Origin: JANQIV01 sp050117315
GTDB taxonomy: Bacteria > Bacteroidota > Ignavibacteria > Ignavibacteriales > Melioribacteraceae
Direction: 5' to 3'
DNA length: 30,867 nucleotides
Assembly (NCBI GenBank): GCA_050117315.1
Contig: JASFMY010000079.1
Coordinates: 1-30,867, forward strand
This document shows, piece by piece, positions 16,526 to 24,523 of the stretch. Made by a program: the position numbers and the translations under genes. The notes beneath the pieces were generated by a model that saw only the letters and a program-made list of their open reading frames with translations, did no database searches and was not told where the DNA came from. The stretch's first letter is position 1, and each line of letters begins with the position of its first letter.

Positions 16526-17101
16526 ATGATAAATAAAATCACTGGTAAAGTTTATGTTTTGGGAAATAATATTGATACGGATCAGATTATTCCCGCTGAA
16601 CATTTGGTTTATAGTTTGATCGATGAAGAAGAATCTAAAAAGTACGGTCACTTTGCATTATCGAGCGTGCCTATTGAACAAGCCGGATTGCCGGATGGTA
16701 ATATTCCCTTTATTGACGGCGATAATTGGCAGTCTGAATTTAATTTAATTATCGGCGGATCAAACTTTGGATGCGGATCATCAAGAGAACATGCGCCCTT
16801 TGCTTTACAGAAAGCCGGTGTTAAAGCAATTGTTGCAGAATCTTATGCAAGAATATTTTACCGTAATTCCGTTGACGGCGGTTTTCTTGTACCGTACGAA
16901 TCCGGCGAAAAATTAAATGATAAATTTAAAACAGGCGATGAGTACGAATTAGACTTTGAAAACGATCTATTAAAGAACTTATCAAACGGCGAAGAACACA
17001 AATTAAAAACCCTTGGAAGCGTATCTGAAATAGTAAATGCCGGGGGGCTCTTTGAATACGCGCGTAAATCCGGGATGATTGAAACATCTGTCGTTGAATA
17101 G
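16526..17101 (+). CDS. leuD: 3-Isopropylmalate dehydratase, small subunit
   Basis: Swivelling small subunit that completes the LeuCD isomerase. 191 residues. NNIDTDQIIPAEHLVYSL near the start and GGSNFGCGSSREHAPFAL (about 77-94) are the diagnostic motifs, the latter binding substrate; the VKAIVAESYARIFYRNSVDG stretch follows. It is of the type that partners the shorter LeuC. The start is supported by ATGGAGAAC upstream of the ATG, GGAG being about 8 bases away. The C-terminus (after about 165) extends a little beyond minimal members. Confidence 0.94.
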   Translation: MINKITGKVYVLGNNIDTDQIIPAEHLVYSLIDEEESKKYGHFALSSVPIEQAGLPDGNIPFIDGDNWQSEFNLIIGGSNFGCGSSREHAPFALQKAGVKAIVAESYARIFYRNSVDGGFLVPYESGEKLNDKFKTGDEYELDFENDLLKNLSNGEEHKLKTLGSVSEIVNAGGLFEYARKSGMIETSVVE

Positions 17102-17125
17102 CAAAATAGGACTTTAGGCATTGCC

Positions 17126-17161
17126 ATTCCCGTTCCAAAGGGATCCCTTTGGGGCGGGAAT
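17126..17161. promoter_or_regulatory. Long stem-loop between leuD and cimA
   Basis: The 36 bases at 17126-17161 fold into a near-complete hairpin of 18 pairs: outer ATTCCCG/CGGGAAT, two T-G wobbles, and the inner perfect palindrome CCAAAGGGATCCCTTTGG (17135-17152). The last few pairs must open for a loop. No U-tract follows directly, so it may be a processing or stabilising element, a partial terminator, or a mobile palindrome in the operon. Confidence 0.6.
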
Positions 17162-17241
17162 TGATGATAGAAAAAATTTTAACTCATAAATTCTTGCTCA
17201 AACTTTTATAAAAAATAGATAACAAAAAAAAAGGCTTCAAA

Positions 17242-18825
17242 ATGAAAATCGAATTATTTGACACAACCCTGCGCGACGGAACACAGGGAGAAGGCGTTAA
17301 CCTCTCAATACACGATAAGCTCTTAATAACAAAAAAATTAGATGAATTCGGTATTGACATTATTGAAGGCGGGTGGCCGGGCAGTAATCCGAAAGATGAA
17401 GAATACTTTCAAAAAGTTAAAGAGCTTGAATTAACGAACGCAAAAATCTGCGCTTTCGGTTCAACAGCAAGATTTCCCGATCAAATTGAAAGCGATAATA
17501 ATTTGAATAAATTAGTTGAAGCCGGAACCCCTTATGTTTCAATATTCGGAAAAACATGGCGCTTTCATTCGGAAAAAAGTTTGGGATTAACCGATGATCA
17601 AAATGAAGAATTAATTCTTAAATCCGTAAAATATTTAAAAGACAACGACAGAACTGTTGTATTTGATGCCGAGCATTTTTTTGACGGTTATAAAGATGAT
17701 TCTGAATTTGCATTAACAATGCTCAAGGCTGCAGAAAAAGGAGGAGCGGAAGTCATAACACTTTGCGATACCAACGGCGGTTCGCTGCCGCACGAAATAT
17801 TTAATATAACAACAGAAGTGAGAAAACATATTAACAAACCTATCGGTATTCATGCCCACAACGACGGCGAACTCGGTGTAGCTAATTCCATTTCGGCAAT
17901 TGAAGCCGGTGCTGTTCATGTCCAGGGGACAATAAACGGCTTGGGTGAAAGATGCGGCAATGCTAATCTCTGCAGTATAATCCCCAATATAATACTAAAG
18001 CTCAAAAAAGAAACAAAGTCTAATACTGATCTAACTCACCTTACATCAGTTTCTCATTTCGTATACGAAGTAATGAACATAGTTCCGAACCCGCGTTCTC
18101 CGTTTACAGGCAAATCAGCCTTTGCGCATAAGGGCGGAATACATGTAAGCTCCGTACTAAAAGACAGCAGAATGTATGAACATGTTCAACCGGCAACTGT
18201 CGGCAACAAACAAAGAGTAATAGTATCTGATCTCTCGGGGCAAAGTAATATTAGATACAAAGCAAAAGAGCTCGGTATTGAATTACCCGGGGGAAAAGAA
18301 TTCAGCAAGAATTTTGTGCAATATTTAAAGTCGCTTGAATACGAAGGATTTCAATTCGACGGCGCCGAAGCAACTTTTGAACTACTTTTAAGATCCGACC
18401 TTAAAGAATTCAAAAGATTTTTTAATGTTACTTATGCAAAGATAAATGTGCTGCTTGATGAAAACGCTATGGAATATTCTGAAGCTGTTCTTAAAGTTGA
18501 AGTAGACGGAAGAGTTGAACACACCGCATCGGACGGGGATGGGCCTGTTAACGCTTTGGATAACGCATTGAGAAAAGCATTGATTACCTTTTACCCGGAA
18601 ATTTCCAAAATGCATCTAGTTGATTATAAAGTACGCGTTCTCGGCCAAAATGACGGTACAGAAGCAAAAGTCCGTGTACTTGTTGAATCAAGCGACGGTG
18701 AAAATACATGGTCAACAGTTGGCGTATCCGAAAATATAATTAAAGCGAGTCTCTCGGCATTAACAGACAGTTTTAATTATAAGCTATTCAAAACAAGTAA
18801 AAAAGAAGAATTGATTTCAACATAA
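17242..18825 (+). CDS. cimA: (R)-Citramalate synthase
   Basis: Condenses pyruvate with acetyl-CoA to citramalate, giving a threonine-independent route to 2-oxobutyrate and isoleucine. 527 residues. The catalytic barrel starts FDTTLRDGTQGEGVNLSIHD and has the citramalate-type IDIIEGGWPGSNPKDEEYF; HAHNDGELGVANS holds metal-binding histidines, and GLGERCGNANLCSI closes the site. The C-terminal third is a LeuA dimer domain (ASDGDGPVNALDNALRKALI), the isoleucine feedback site in the family. EGGWPGSNPKD and the GT in RDGTQGEG distinguish it from LeuA. It is last in the operon and preceded by a strong hairpin; LeuCD and LeuB probably continue the pathway. Confidence 0.92.
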   Translation: MKIELFDTTLRDGTQGEGVNLSIHDKLLITKKLDEFGIDIIEGGWPGSNPKDEEYFQKVKELELTNAKICAFGSTARFPDQIESDNNLNKLVEAGTPYVSIFGKTWRFHSEKSLGLTDDQNEELILKSVKYLKDNDRTVVFDAEHFFDGYKDDSEFALTMLKAAEKGGAEVITLCDTNGGSLPHEIFNITTEVRKHINKPIGIHAHNDGELGVANSISAIEAGAVHVQGTINGLGERCGNANLCSIIPNIILKLKKETKSNTDLTHLTSVSHFVYEVMNIVPNPRSPFTGKSAFAHKGGIHVSSVLKDSRMYEHVQPATVGNKQRVIVSDLSGQSNIRYKAKELGIELPGGKEFSKNFVQYLKSLEYEGFQFDGAEATFELLLRSDLKEFKRFFNVTYAKINVLLDENAMEYSEAVLKVEVDGRVEHTASDGDGPVNALDNALRKALITFYPEISKMHLVDYKVRVLGQNDGTEAKVRVLVESSDGENTWSTVGVSENIIKASLSALTDSFNYKLFKTSKKEELIST

Positions 18826-18996
18826 AAATACATTCTATCTGCTTGTTTTTAGCTTGTATGGTATTTTTTTGAAAAGTTTGGATTTTTTCCTTGTAATATT
18901 TTGAGAATAAAAATAAATTTGTACCGTTCAATAATTAAAGGTGATGATGATCTAAAAATATACCTTCTTTAAATGTTGAAAACTGCCGGAGGGAAT

Positions 18997-19416
18997 ATGA
19001 GATCATCTGCATTACTTTTATTTTTTTTATTCTTCTCAAATTTATATTCACAAGCATATCAAGTTTTTGATTCAACCAAACAATCCGTTTTGGAAAATTT
19101 AATTAAACGCGAAAACGGTAGCGACCATTATTATAGGTTTAATTTAAGCCAGAATTATCCCAACCCGTTTAACCCGAGTACTGTAATTAGCTATCACCTC
19201 CCGTCCGATGAGAACGGCGTTTCCAAAACAAGAAAAGTAGTCCTGAAAATATACGACATCTTGGGAAACGAGATTAAGACTTTAGTCAATGAAAGCAAGC
19301 AGGAAGGAGATTACCAAGTGACTTTTGATGCAAGCGATCTTCCAAGCGGAGTTTATATATACAAACTGCAATCGGGAGAACATTCAATTTCAAAGAAAAT
19401 GCTGCTGATTAAATAG
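18997..19416 (+). CDS. Secreted mini-protein consisting mainly of a T9SS sorting domain
   Basis: 139 residues from the ATG at 18997, chosen because CCGGAGGG lies just upstream; an upstream in-frame ATG at 18973 lacks a ribosome site. A Sec signal peptide (MRSSALLLFFLFFSNLYSQA) is followed by only about 25 residues and then a complete type A C-terminal sorting domain: NLSQNYPNPFNPSTVISYHL, VVLKIYDILGNEIKTLVNE, FDASDLPSGVYIYKLQSGE and the final SKKMLLIK. In this group such domains direct proteins through the type IX system and are normally attached to large secreted enzymes or adhesins. Here there is no cargo. It could be the remnant of a larger protein or a true small surface protein. Confidence 0.75.
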   Translation: MRSSALLLFFLFFSNLYSQAYQVFDSTKQSVLENLIKRENGSDHYYRFNLSQNYPNPFNPSTVISYHLPSDENGVSKTRKVVLKIYDILGNEIKTLVNESKQEGDYQVTFDASDLPSGVYIYKLQSGEHSISKKMLLIK

Positions 19417-19428
19417 CTTGTGAAGTAA

Positions 19429-19447
19429 AGCAGAATTAAATTCTGCT
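19429..19447. repeat. Short palindrome related to the one at 1998-2029
   Basis: AGCAGAATT, one central A, then AATTCTGCT. It lies 12 bases after the preceding stop codon. The core AGCAGA/TCTGCT with a following ACGG resembles the 32-bp palindrome near 2.0 kb. No U-tract is present. Confidence 0.5.
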
Positions 19448-19477
19448 ACGGTTTGTTGAATAACACCTCTAATAAGT

Positions 19478-19514
19478 AAAAAGCCCGCTTAAGTAAAAAG
19501 AAACTTAGGCGGGC
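19478..19514 (-). terminator. Intrinsic terminator for minus-strand transcripts
   Basis: GCCCGCTTAAGT at 19483-19494 pairs with ACTTAGGCGGGC at 19503-19514 (12 pairs, one T-G wobble). Read on the minus strand, the stem is followed by TTTTTAC, a good U-tract; on the plus strand no U-tract follows. It is thus placed to end transcription coming leftward from the ABC exporter gene. Confidence 0.7.
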
Positions 19515-19619
19515 ATAACTAATTATTCATCGTCTTCTCTTTCAATATTTAAAAGCTTTGGCGGTAAAGTGTGAAGTTATAAAATTGCGTTATAGGTGTT
19601 AGTTACCGGGAGTTTAATT

Positions 19620-19858
19620 ATGAACAATGACACGCTAGATTTAATAATTTTAGGGATAATGCTTTCTGCCGTATTATTCATTTTTATAAAAATCTCGCTG
19701 CATGTAAGAAAACATGGCGGGGTATAACAACAAGTATACACGCCGCCACATATGAATTTCTAAGTAAGGATCTGAGAGACTCCGTGAAAGAAGTTGTAGA
19801 AATGAAAGCAAATAAAAAATTGGAAGAAAAATCATCTAATAAACCAATAGATGATTGA
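19620..19858 (+). pseudogene. Small membrane protein, apparently frameshifted
   Basis: A frame opens at the ATG at 19620 behind CGGGAG and encodes MNNDTLDLIILGIMLSAVLF then IFIKIS..., a single membrane span, stopping at 19727 after 35 residues. The adjacent frame continues sensibly to a TGA at 19856-19858 with NLAACKKTWRGIT, LSKDLRDSVKEVVEMKANKK and SSNKPIDD. Adding one base in the T5 or A5 run near 19682-19692 (TTTTTATAAAAATC) joins both into one 79-residue protein with an N-terminal span and a charged helical tail. It could be a real mutation, a sequencing or assembly error in a homopolymer, or programmed slippage. Family unknown. Confidence 0.5.
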
Positions 19859-19882
19859 CCCGTTGTTTGAAATTCATGAGTA

Positions 19883-21706
19883 CTAATTCAAACTTTGCTC
19901 GCTCCATAATTTTTTGTACAATCCTTCATTGTTTACTAACTCTTTATGTGTACCCTGCTGTATTAATTCTCCGTTGGATATAACAAAAATTTTATCAACA
20001 TTATTTATAGTTGACAGGCGGTGTGCAATTATAAAAATCGTTTTACCTCTTAAATTCACGAATAATGTTTCTTTAATTAAAGACTCAGTTAAAGAGTCCA
20101 GGGCAGAAGTCGGTTCATCAAAGATTAATATGTCCGGATTCTTAAGCAGTGCGCGGGCAATAGAGATGCGCTGCTTTTGTCCCACGGAAAGTTTAACACC
20201 CCGTTCGCCTACTGTAGTTTCATAACTTCCCGGAAGTTCTTTAATAAACTCATGAGCATGTGCCATTCTTGCAGAATCATAAACATCATCGTCGGAAGCC
20301 TCCGGTCTACCGTACCTTATGTTTTCCATTATAGAATTGTTAAATAAAAAAATCTCTTGAGAAACAACACCTATCCTTTCCCGCAGCGATCTAATTCGCA
20401 GGTCATCCGCATCCATTCCGTCAAAGCTAATTTTTCCTTCACCCTGTTTATAAAGGCGTAGTATCAAGTTTACCAGTGTGCTTTTACCGGCACCGGTAGG
20501 ACCCACAATTGCAATTTTTTCTCCAGGGTTAACATTAAATGAAATATTGCGTAAAATTGCTGAATCGTTGTTATAACTAAACGAGACATTTTCAAAAGTA
20601 ATTCTGCCGTCAAGTTTGGAGACTTTCTTTTTATCTTTATCATTTTCATCTTCAGATATCAATTCGAATATGGTTAACACCCTTTGCAGAGCGGCAAACG
20701 CGGATTGAAACCTGATATGTGCACTTGCCCAAAACCGTGTGGGACTATAGAGATAAGCCAGGTACGAATTAAATGCTACCAGGCTTCCTATAGTAAAGCG
20801 TCCGGCAAATACTTCGGTTGCGCCGTACCATAAAATAAACGCCCCTGCAAAAGAAGAAACCAGTCCGATAACCAGTTGTGAAATTGAACTGATAACAGTT
20901 TGTTCAACGTTTGCATTCATAGATTCTTCCATGCTCGAAGTAATTTTTTTTGTTTCTTCCGCTTCTGCGGTAAATGATTTTATAAGTGTAACACCCGAAA
21001 TACTTGATTGAAGATTTTTTGATACCTGCGCGGATTTCTCAAGCATTTGAAAGCTGAGGCGGTGTGTAGTTTTTCCCATCTTGAAGGATACTATAAAAAA
21101 GAAGGGGATTATTATAATTGCCAATAATGTTAATTTCCAGTGAAGCATAAATAAAATAATCAGTCCCCCGATAAATTTTAGGAGGTTGGTAAAAATTTCA
21201 ACCGTAACGCTTGAAAAAAATAATTGCAGCCTGGATGTATCACCGGTAAGGCGCGACATTAAATAACCGGTTTCTTTATTATCGAAAAAAGATTTAGGAA
21301 GCCAAAGCACTCGTTTAAAAAGTTGCCTTTGTATTTCGAGAATTATCTCTTGCTCAAACCGTGTAAAATAATAGTCCCTTAAAAAGGTAAACAATGCCTG
21401 GAATAAAAACAGTAAAACCAAAGCAATTATAATTATTGTAAGCAGATGTATATCGCCTTTCAGCAGAACATCATCTATTAAAAACTTTGTCATCAACGGC
21501 TGAGGCAGGGTCACCAGAATTGAAAAGACAAGCAACGACGAAGCAAATACACCCTTTCTCCATTTGAGTTTAACAAAGGGGAACAATTTTTTTATCAATC
21601 TTAAGTTGATTGAACTCTGCCCGTCGTTACTGAAATATTCTTCTTCAATTTCAGAGCGGATATTTTTTTGCTTAAAAGCATTTTTTATGAATCTAAGTAT
21701 TTCCAT
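19883..21706 (-). CDS. ABC exporter (fused membrane and ATPase domains), likely peptide exporter
   Basis: 607-residue half-transporter. Residues 40-340 form a six-helix exporter-type membrane domain. The ATPase domain (about 368-600) has Walker A GPTGAGKST (402-410), Q-loop Q450, signature LSVGQ (506-510), Walker B ILIFDE (526-531) and the H-loop H562. All look functional. Length and layout match MsbA-type exporters; there is no N-terminal C39 peptidase domain of the kind that cleaves double-glycine leaders, and the first 40 residues are short and charged. It is last in the minus-strand cluster, one repeat-unit length after the ninth precursor gene, and its upstream region carries the same conserved spacer. 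Export of the modified peptides is inferred; a general lipid or drug exporter cannot be excluded. Confidence 0.85.
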   Translation of the reverse strand: MEILRFIKNAFKQKNIRSEIEEEYFSNDGQSSINLRLIKKLFPFVKLKWRKGVFASSLLVFSILVTLPQPLMTKFLIDDVLLKGDIHLLTIIIIALVLLFLFQALFTFLRDYYFTRFEQEIILEIQRQLFKRVLWLPKSFFDNKETGYLMSRLTGDTSRLQLFFSSVTVEIFTNLLKFIGGLIILFMLHWKLTLLAIIIIPFFFIVSFKMGKTTHRLSFQMLEKSAQVSKNLQSSISGVTLIKSFTAEAEETKKITSSMEESMNANVEQTVISSISQLVIGLVSSFAGAFILWYGATEVFAGRFTIGSLVAFNSYLAYLYSPTRFWASAHIRFQSAFAALQRVLTIFELISEDENDKDKKKVSKLDGRITFENVSFSYNNDSAILRNISFNVNPGEKIAIVGPTGAGKSTLVNLILRLYKQGEGKISFDGMDADDLRIRSLRERIGVVSQEIFLFNNSIMENIRYGRPEASDDDVYDSARMAHAHEFIKELPGSYETTVGERGVKLSVGQKQRISIARALLKNPDILIFDEPTSALDSLTESLIKETLFVNLRGKTIFIIAHRLSTINNVDKIFVISNGELIQQGTHKELVNNEGLYKKLWSEQSLN

Positions 21707-21840
21707 AATATCACTTATTATAATGATGAATCCGGGGAAAAGTTAAGTCTCTTTTTCAGGGGAGAGGCTTTTAATAATTTAGTTAATTATCCGTAAATAC
21801 CGCTTTTATTTTTTGTAATAAGAGATTACTATACACAAGC

Positions 21841-21934
21841 CAAATTGTTTTTGGGATTTTGCCATAAAGTCCTCTCTTTTTAAGAGAGGATTTAGGTGAG
21901 TTTTAAACAAAAACAAAATCCGAAAAACAATTTG
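21841..21934. mobile_element. MITE-like insertion in the last spacer
   Basis: 21-bp inverted repeats at 21841-21861 (CAAATTGTTTTTGGGATTTT plus G) and 21914-21934 match at 20 of 21 positions. Inside is a further 9-bp hairpin, TCCTCTCTT/AAGAGAGGA (21870-21890). The direct repeat ACAAG lies next to both ends (21835-21839 and 21937-21941). Compared with the other units, which read ATTACTATTTTCC here, this one is interrupted by about 110 extra bases. No coding capacity, so it would be a non-autonomous element. Confidence 0.6.
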
Positions 21935-21980
21935 CAACAAGTATATTTTCCCTAAATTCAGAAATTATTTAATTCAAAGA

Positions 21981-22019
21981 ACATTTATTGAGCAGTAATA
22001 AACCTGCTGATATAAATGT
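21981..22019 (-). ncRNA. Conserved stem-loop downstream of each precursor gene (copy 9 shown)
   Basis: ACATTTAT and ATAAATGT form an 8-bp outer stem, with an inner AGCAG/CTGCT stem over an 8-base loop. Equivalent elements lie at 22473-22511, 22951-22992, 23447-23487, 23945-23983, about 24437-24475, 24917-24954, 25403-25442 and 25886-25924, mostly 40-50 bases after the stop codon. The outer stem is kept in most copies (one end base lost near 24437, weakened at 22951-22992); the inner stem is lost or weakened in several. There is no U-tract, so an mRNA processing or stabilising role is more likely than termination. Confidence 0.6.
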
Positions 22020-22066
22020 CGTGCAACCCCATTAAACAACCTTAATATGAATAAATGATTGTTTAA

Positions 22067-22240
22067 TTAAGGTATTGGAATGGTTAATAATTCACTTGTT
22101 AAGAGTAAATCATGATTTTGAACCGTAGCTGTTGGTATATCATCAGTACATAAAAAAGAGCAACTATTATTACAGTAGACATAACATTTGCATGTGCCCT
22201 CTGCGTATAAATCGGCATTGCCTGTTATTTCGTTAAACAT
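22067..22240 (-). CDS. CXXX-type RiPP precursor peptide, copy 9
   Basis: 57 residues starting MFNEITGNADLYAEGTCKC. The Cys ladder is C17, C19, C23, C27, C31 (CKC-YVY-C-NNS-C-SFL-C). The C-terminal half contains IPTATVQNHDLLLTSELLT, close to copy 3 (DDLSLTSEALSIQF) although the two are six units apart. GGAG lies 8-10 bases before the ATG. It is the precursor gene nearest the ABC exporter gene, separated from it by a spacer with a MITE-like insertion. Confidence 0.85.
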   Translation of the reverse strand: MFNEITGNADLYAEGTCKCYVYCNNSCSFLCTDDIPTATVQNHDLLLTSELLTIPIP

Positions 22241-22549
22241 AACTAACTCCTTATTTTAATGTTGATAAAAACCTCCCCCAAATTTTTTAGTTGAGTTCTA
22301 CTTAGTTAAGACTTCCTTATATAATCTTTTCTATCCTAATGATAAACTTTTAACTCTTTTTTACGGGGGAGAGGCCTTTAATTATTTAGTTAATTATCTG
22401 TAAATGGCGCTTTCATTTTTGTAAAAAGAAATTACTTTTTTCCCTAAATTTATGGATCGTTTAATTCAATGAACATTTATGAACAATAATAAAGCCTGGT
22501 GATATAAATGTTATGCAACTACCTTAATGAGAACAAATCATTGTTTAAT

Positions 22550-22717
22550 TCAGGGTTGAATTCCTGCTTCTTCTCTCAGGTAATCTTGAACCCGGTACTC
22601 AGCCGTAGGGGTCTCCTCTACTTCACAATTACTAAGGCAACTTAGTATGCACTCTTGTACACAATGTTTGCTATACTGTTCGTACAAATCAGTATTGCCT
22701 GTTATTTCGGTAAACAT
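22550..22717 (-). CDS. CXXX-type RiPP precursor peptide, copy 8 (divergent)
   Basis: 55 residues starting MFTEITGNTDLYEQYSKH. It is the most divergent member: C17 is replaced by Lys, leaving four cysteines at 19, 23, 27 and 31 (C-VQE-C-ILS-C-LSN-C). The aromatic residue usual before the second ladder Cys is Glu here. The tail (EVEETPTAEYRVQDYLREEA) is more acidic than in other copies. The inner part of its downstream stem-loop is also lost. The N-terminal recognition segment is intact, so it is probably still a substrate. Confidence 0.85.
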   Translation of the reverse strand: MFTEITGNTDLYEQYSKHCVQECILSCLSNCEVEETPTAEYRVQDYLREEAGIQP

Positions 22718-23039
22718 AATTAACTCCTTTTTTAATGTTGATAAAGACCTCCCCCCAATTTTTTAATAGAGTTCTATTTTGTTATGGTTTCTTTATATAA
22801 TTTCTCCTATTCTAATGATAAATTTATACCTCTTTCTTTCAGGGGAGAGGCTTTTAATTATTTAGTTAATTATCAGCAAATACCACATTCATTACTACTT
22901 AATGAGAGAATACCATTCTCCCTGAATTCATAGATCGTTTAATTCAAAAAACATTCATTGAGCAGCAATAAACCTCCTGCTGATATAAGTATTATGCAAC
23001 CCCATCAAACAGTCTGATAGGAATAAATTATTGTTTAAT

Positions 23040-23213
23040 TTAGTTTTGATCTCCGTCTATTAAGGAATATATCATAGCTAACTCATCAACTCGAACTTCA
23101 AGAAGGGGTATGTCCGCATCACATCCTAGAATACAAAGTTCCCTACAGTCGATTACACATGGGCATGCTGGCGCTGCGTACAAATCAGTATTGCCTATTA
23201 TTTCGGTAAACAT
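23040..23213 (-). CDS. CXXX-type RiPP precursor peptide, copy 7
   Basis: 57 residues starting MFTEIIGNTDLYAAPACPC. Ladder C17, C19, C23, C27, C31 (CPC-VID-C-REL-C-ILG-C). The tail (IPLLEVRVDELAMIYSLIDG then DQN) shares VR-[DE]-ELAM-YS and the final DQN with copy 6. Its upstream G-rich box is GGGGAGAGG, perfectly complementary to the CCTCTCCCC box of the same spacer. GGAG ribosome site as in all copies. Confidence 0.88.
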   Translation of the reverse strand: MFTEIIGNTDLYAAPACPCVIDCRELCILGCDADIPLLEVRVDELAMIYSLIDGDQN

Positions 23214-23534
23214 AACTAACTCCTTTTTTAATGTTGATAAAACCTCTCCCCATTTTTTTAGTAGAGTTCTATTTAATTAAGACTTCCTTATATAATTTCT
23301 TCTATTCTAATGATAAATTTATACCTCTTTTTTTAGGGGAGAGGCTTTTAATTATTTAGTTAATTATATCCATAAATACCACATTCATTACTACTTAATG
23401 AGAGAATACCATTCTCCCTGAATTCATAGATCGTTTAATTCAAAAAACATTTATTGAGCAGTATAAAAAACCTGCTGATATAAATGTTATGCAACCCATT
23501 AAACTACCTTAATAGGAATGAATCATTGTTTAAT

Positions 23535-23708
23535 TCAGTTTTGATCTGCATTTAGCTCAGAATACACCATAGCTAATTCTTCAATTCGAACTGCAGCTCT
23601 AGGATACTCCAGAGTACATCCAGAAGAGCAACCTGAACCACAGTAGAGTCTACACTCGCAAACTTCCTGAGCATATAAATCAGTATTACCTGTTATTTCG
23701 TTAAACAT
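23535..23708 (-). CDS. CXXX-type RiPP precursor peptide, copy 6
   Basis: 57 residues starting MFNEITGNTDLYAQEVCEC. Ladder C17, C19, C23, C27, C31 (CEC-RLY-C-GSG-C-SSG-C), with unusually small residues (Gly, Ser) between the last three cysteines. The tail contains EYPRAAVRIEELAMVYSELN and ends ADQN, shared with copies 5 and 7, which are its direct neighbours. Confidence 0.88.
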   Translation of the reverse strand: MFNEITGNTDLYAQEVCECRLYCGSGCSSGCTLEYPRAAVRIEELAMVYSELNADQN

Positions 23709-24031
23709 AACTGACTCCTTTTCTAATGTTGGTAAAGGCCTCCCCCCAACTTTTTTTGTAGAGTTCTATTTTGTCAAGGCTTCCTTATATAATTTCTCTT
23801 CCATTCTAATGATAAATTTATACCTCTTCTTTCATAGAGGAGAGGCTTTTAGTTATTTAGTTAATTATCCGTAAATAGAGCTTTTGTTTTTTGTAATAAG
23901 AGATTACTATTTTCCTAAATTCAGATATCTTTTTATTTATAAGAACATTTATTGAGCAGTAATAAACCTGCCGATATAAATGTCATGCAACCTCATTAAA
24001 CTACCTTAATAAGAATAAATCATTGTTTAAG

Positions 24032-24205
24032 TCAGTTTTGATCCGCATCCCGTTCTGCCTGTATAATAACTAAATCATCAAATCGAACAACAACTGTAGG
24101 TATTTCCGGAGAACATCCACTAAGGCAACTTTGCCTACAGTAAACTAAACATGGGCAAGCTTCCTGAACGTATAAATCAGCATTGCCTGTTATTTCTGTA
24201 AACAT
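24032..24205 (-). CDS. CXXX-type RiPP precursor peptide, copy 5
   Basis: 57 residues starting MFTEITGNADLYVQEACPC. Ladder C17, C19, C23, C27, C31 (CPC-LVY-C-RQS-C-LSG-C). The tail includes EIPTVVVRFDDLVIIQAERD and ends ADQN. The P-T-V-V-V stretch is shared with copy 4 and the ADQN end with copy 6, so it looks like an intermediate between the two neighbours. Confidence 0.88.
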   Translation of the reverse strand: MFTEITGNADLYVQEACPCLVYCRQSCLSGCSPEIPTVVVRFDDLVIIQAERDADQN

Positions 24206-24523
24206 AACTAACTCCTTTTTAAATGTTGCTAAAAACCTCCCCCTATTTTTTTAGTAAACTTCTATTTTGTTAAGGCTTCCTTATATAATTTCTCCTATTC
24301 TAATAATAAATTTATACCTCTTTTTTTAGGGGAGAGGCTTTTAATTATTTAGTTATTTATCAGTAAAAAGCGCTTTCTTTTTCTGTAATAAGAGTTACTG
24401 TTTTCACTAAATTTAGAAATTGTTTAATTTATAAGAGCATTTATTGAGCAGTAATAAATCAGATTATATAAATGTCATGCAACCTCATTAAACTACCTTA
24501 ATAAGAATAAATCATTGTTTGAT

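Noticed and set aside
18973..18996. ATG at 18973 as start of the sorting-domain protein
   Set aside because: It lacks a ribosome site and would put polar residues before the signal peptide; GGAGGG precedes the ATG at 18997.
19914..20225. Plus-strand frame of 103 residues opposite the ABC exporter
   Set aside because: It is the antisense of the highly conserved ATPase domain and has no independent support.
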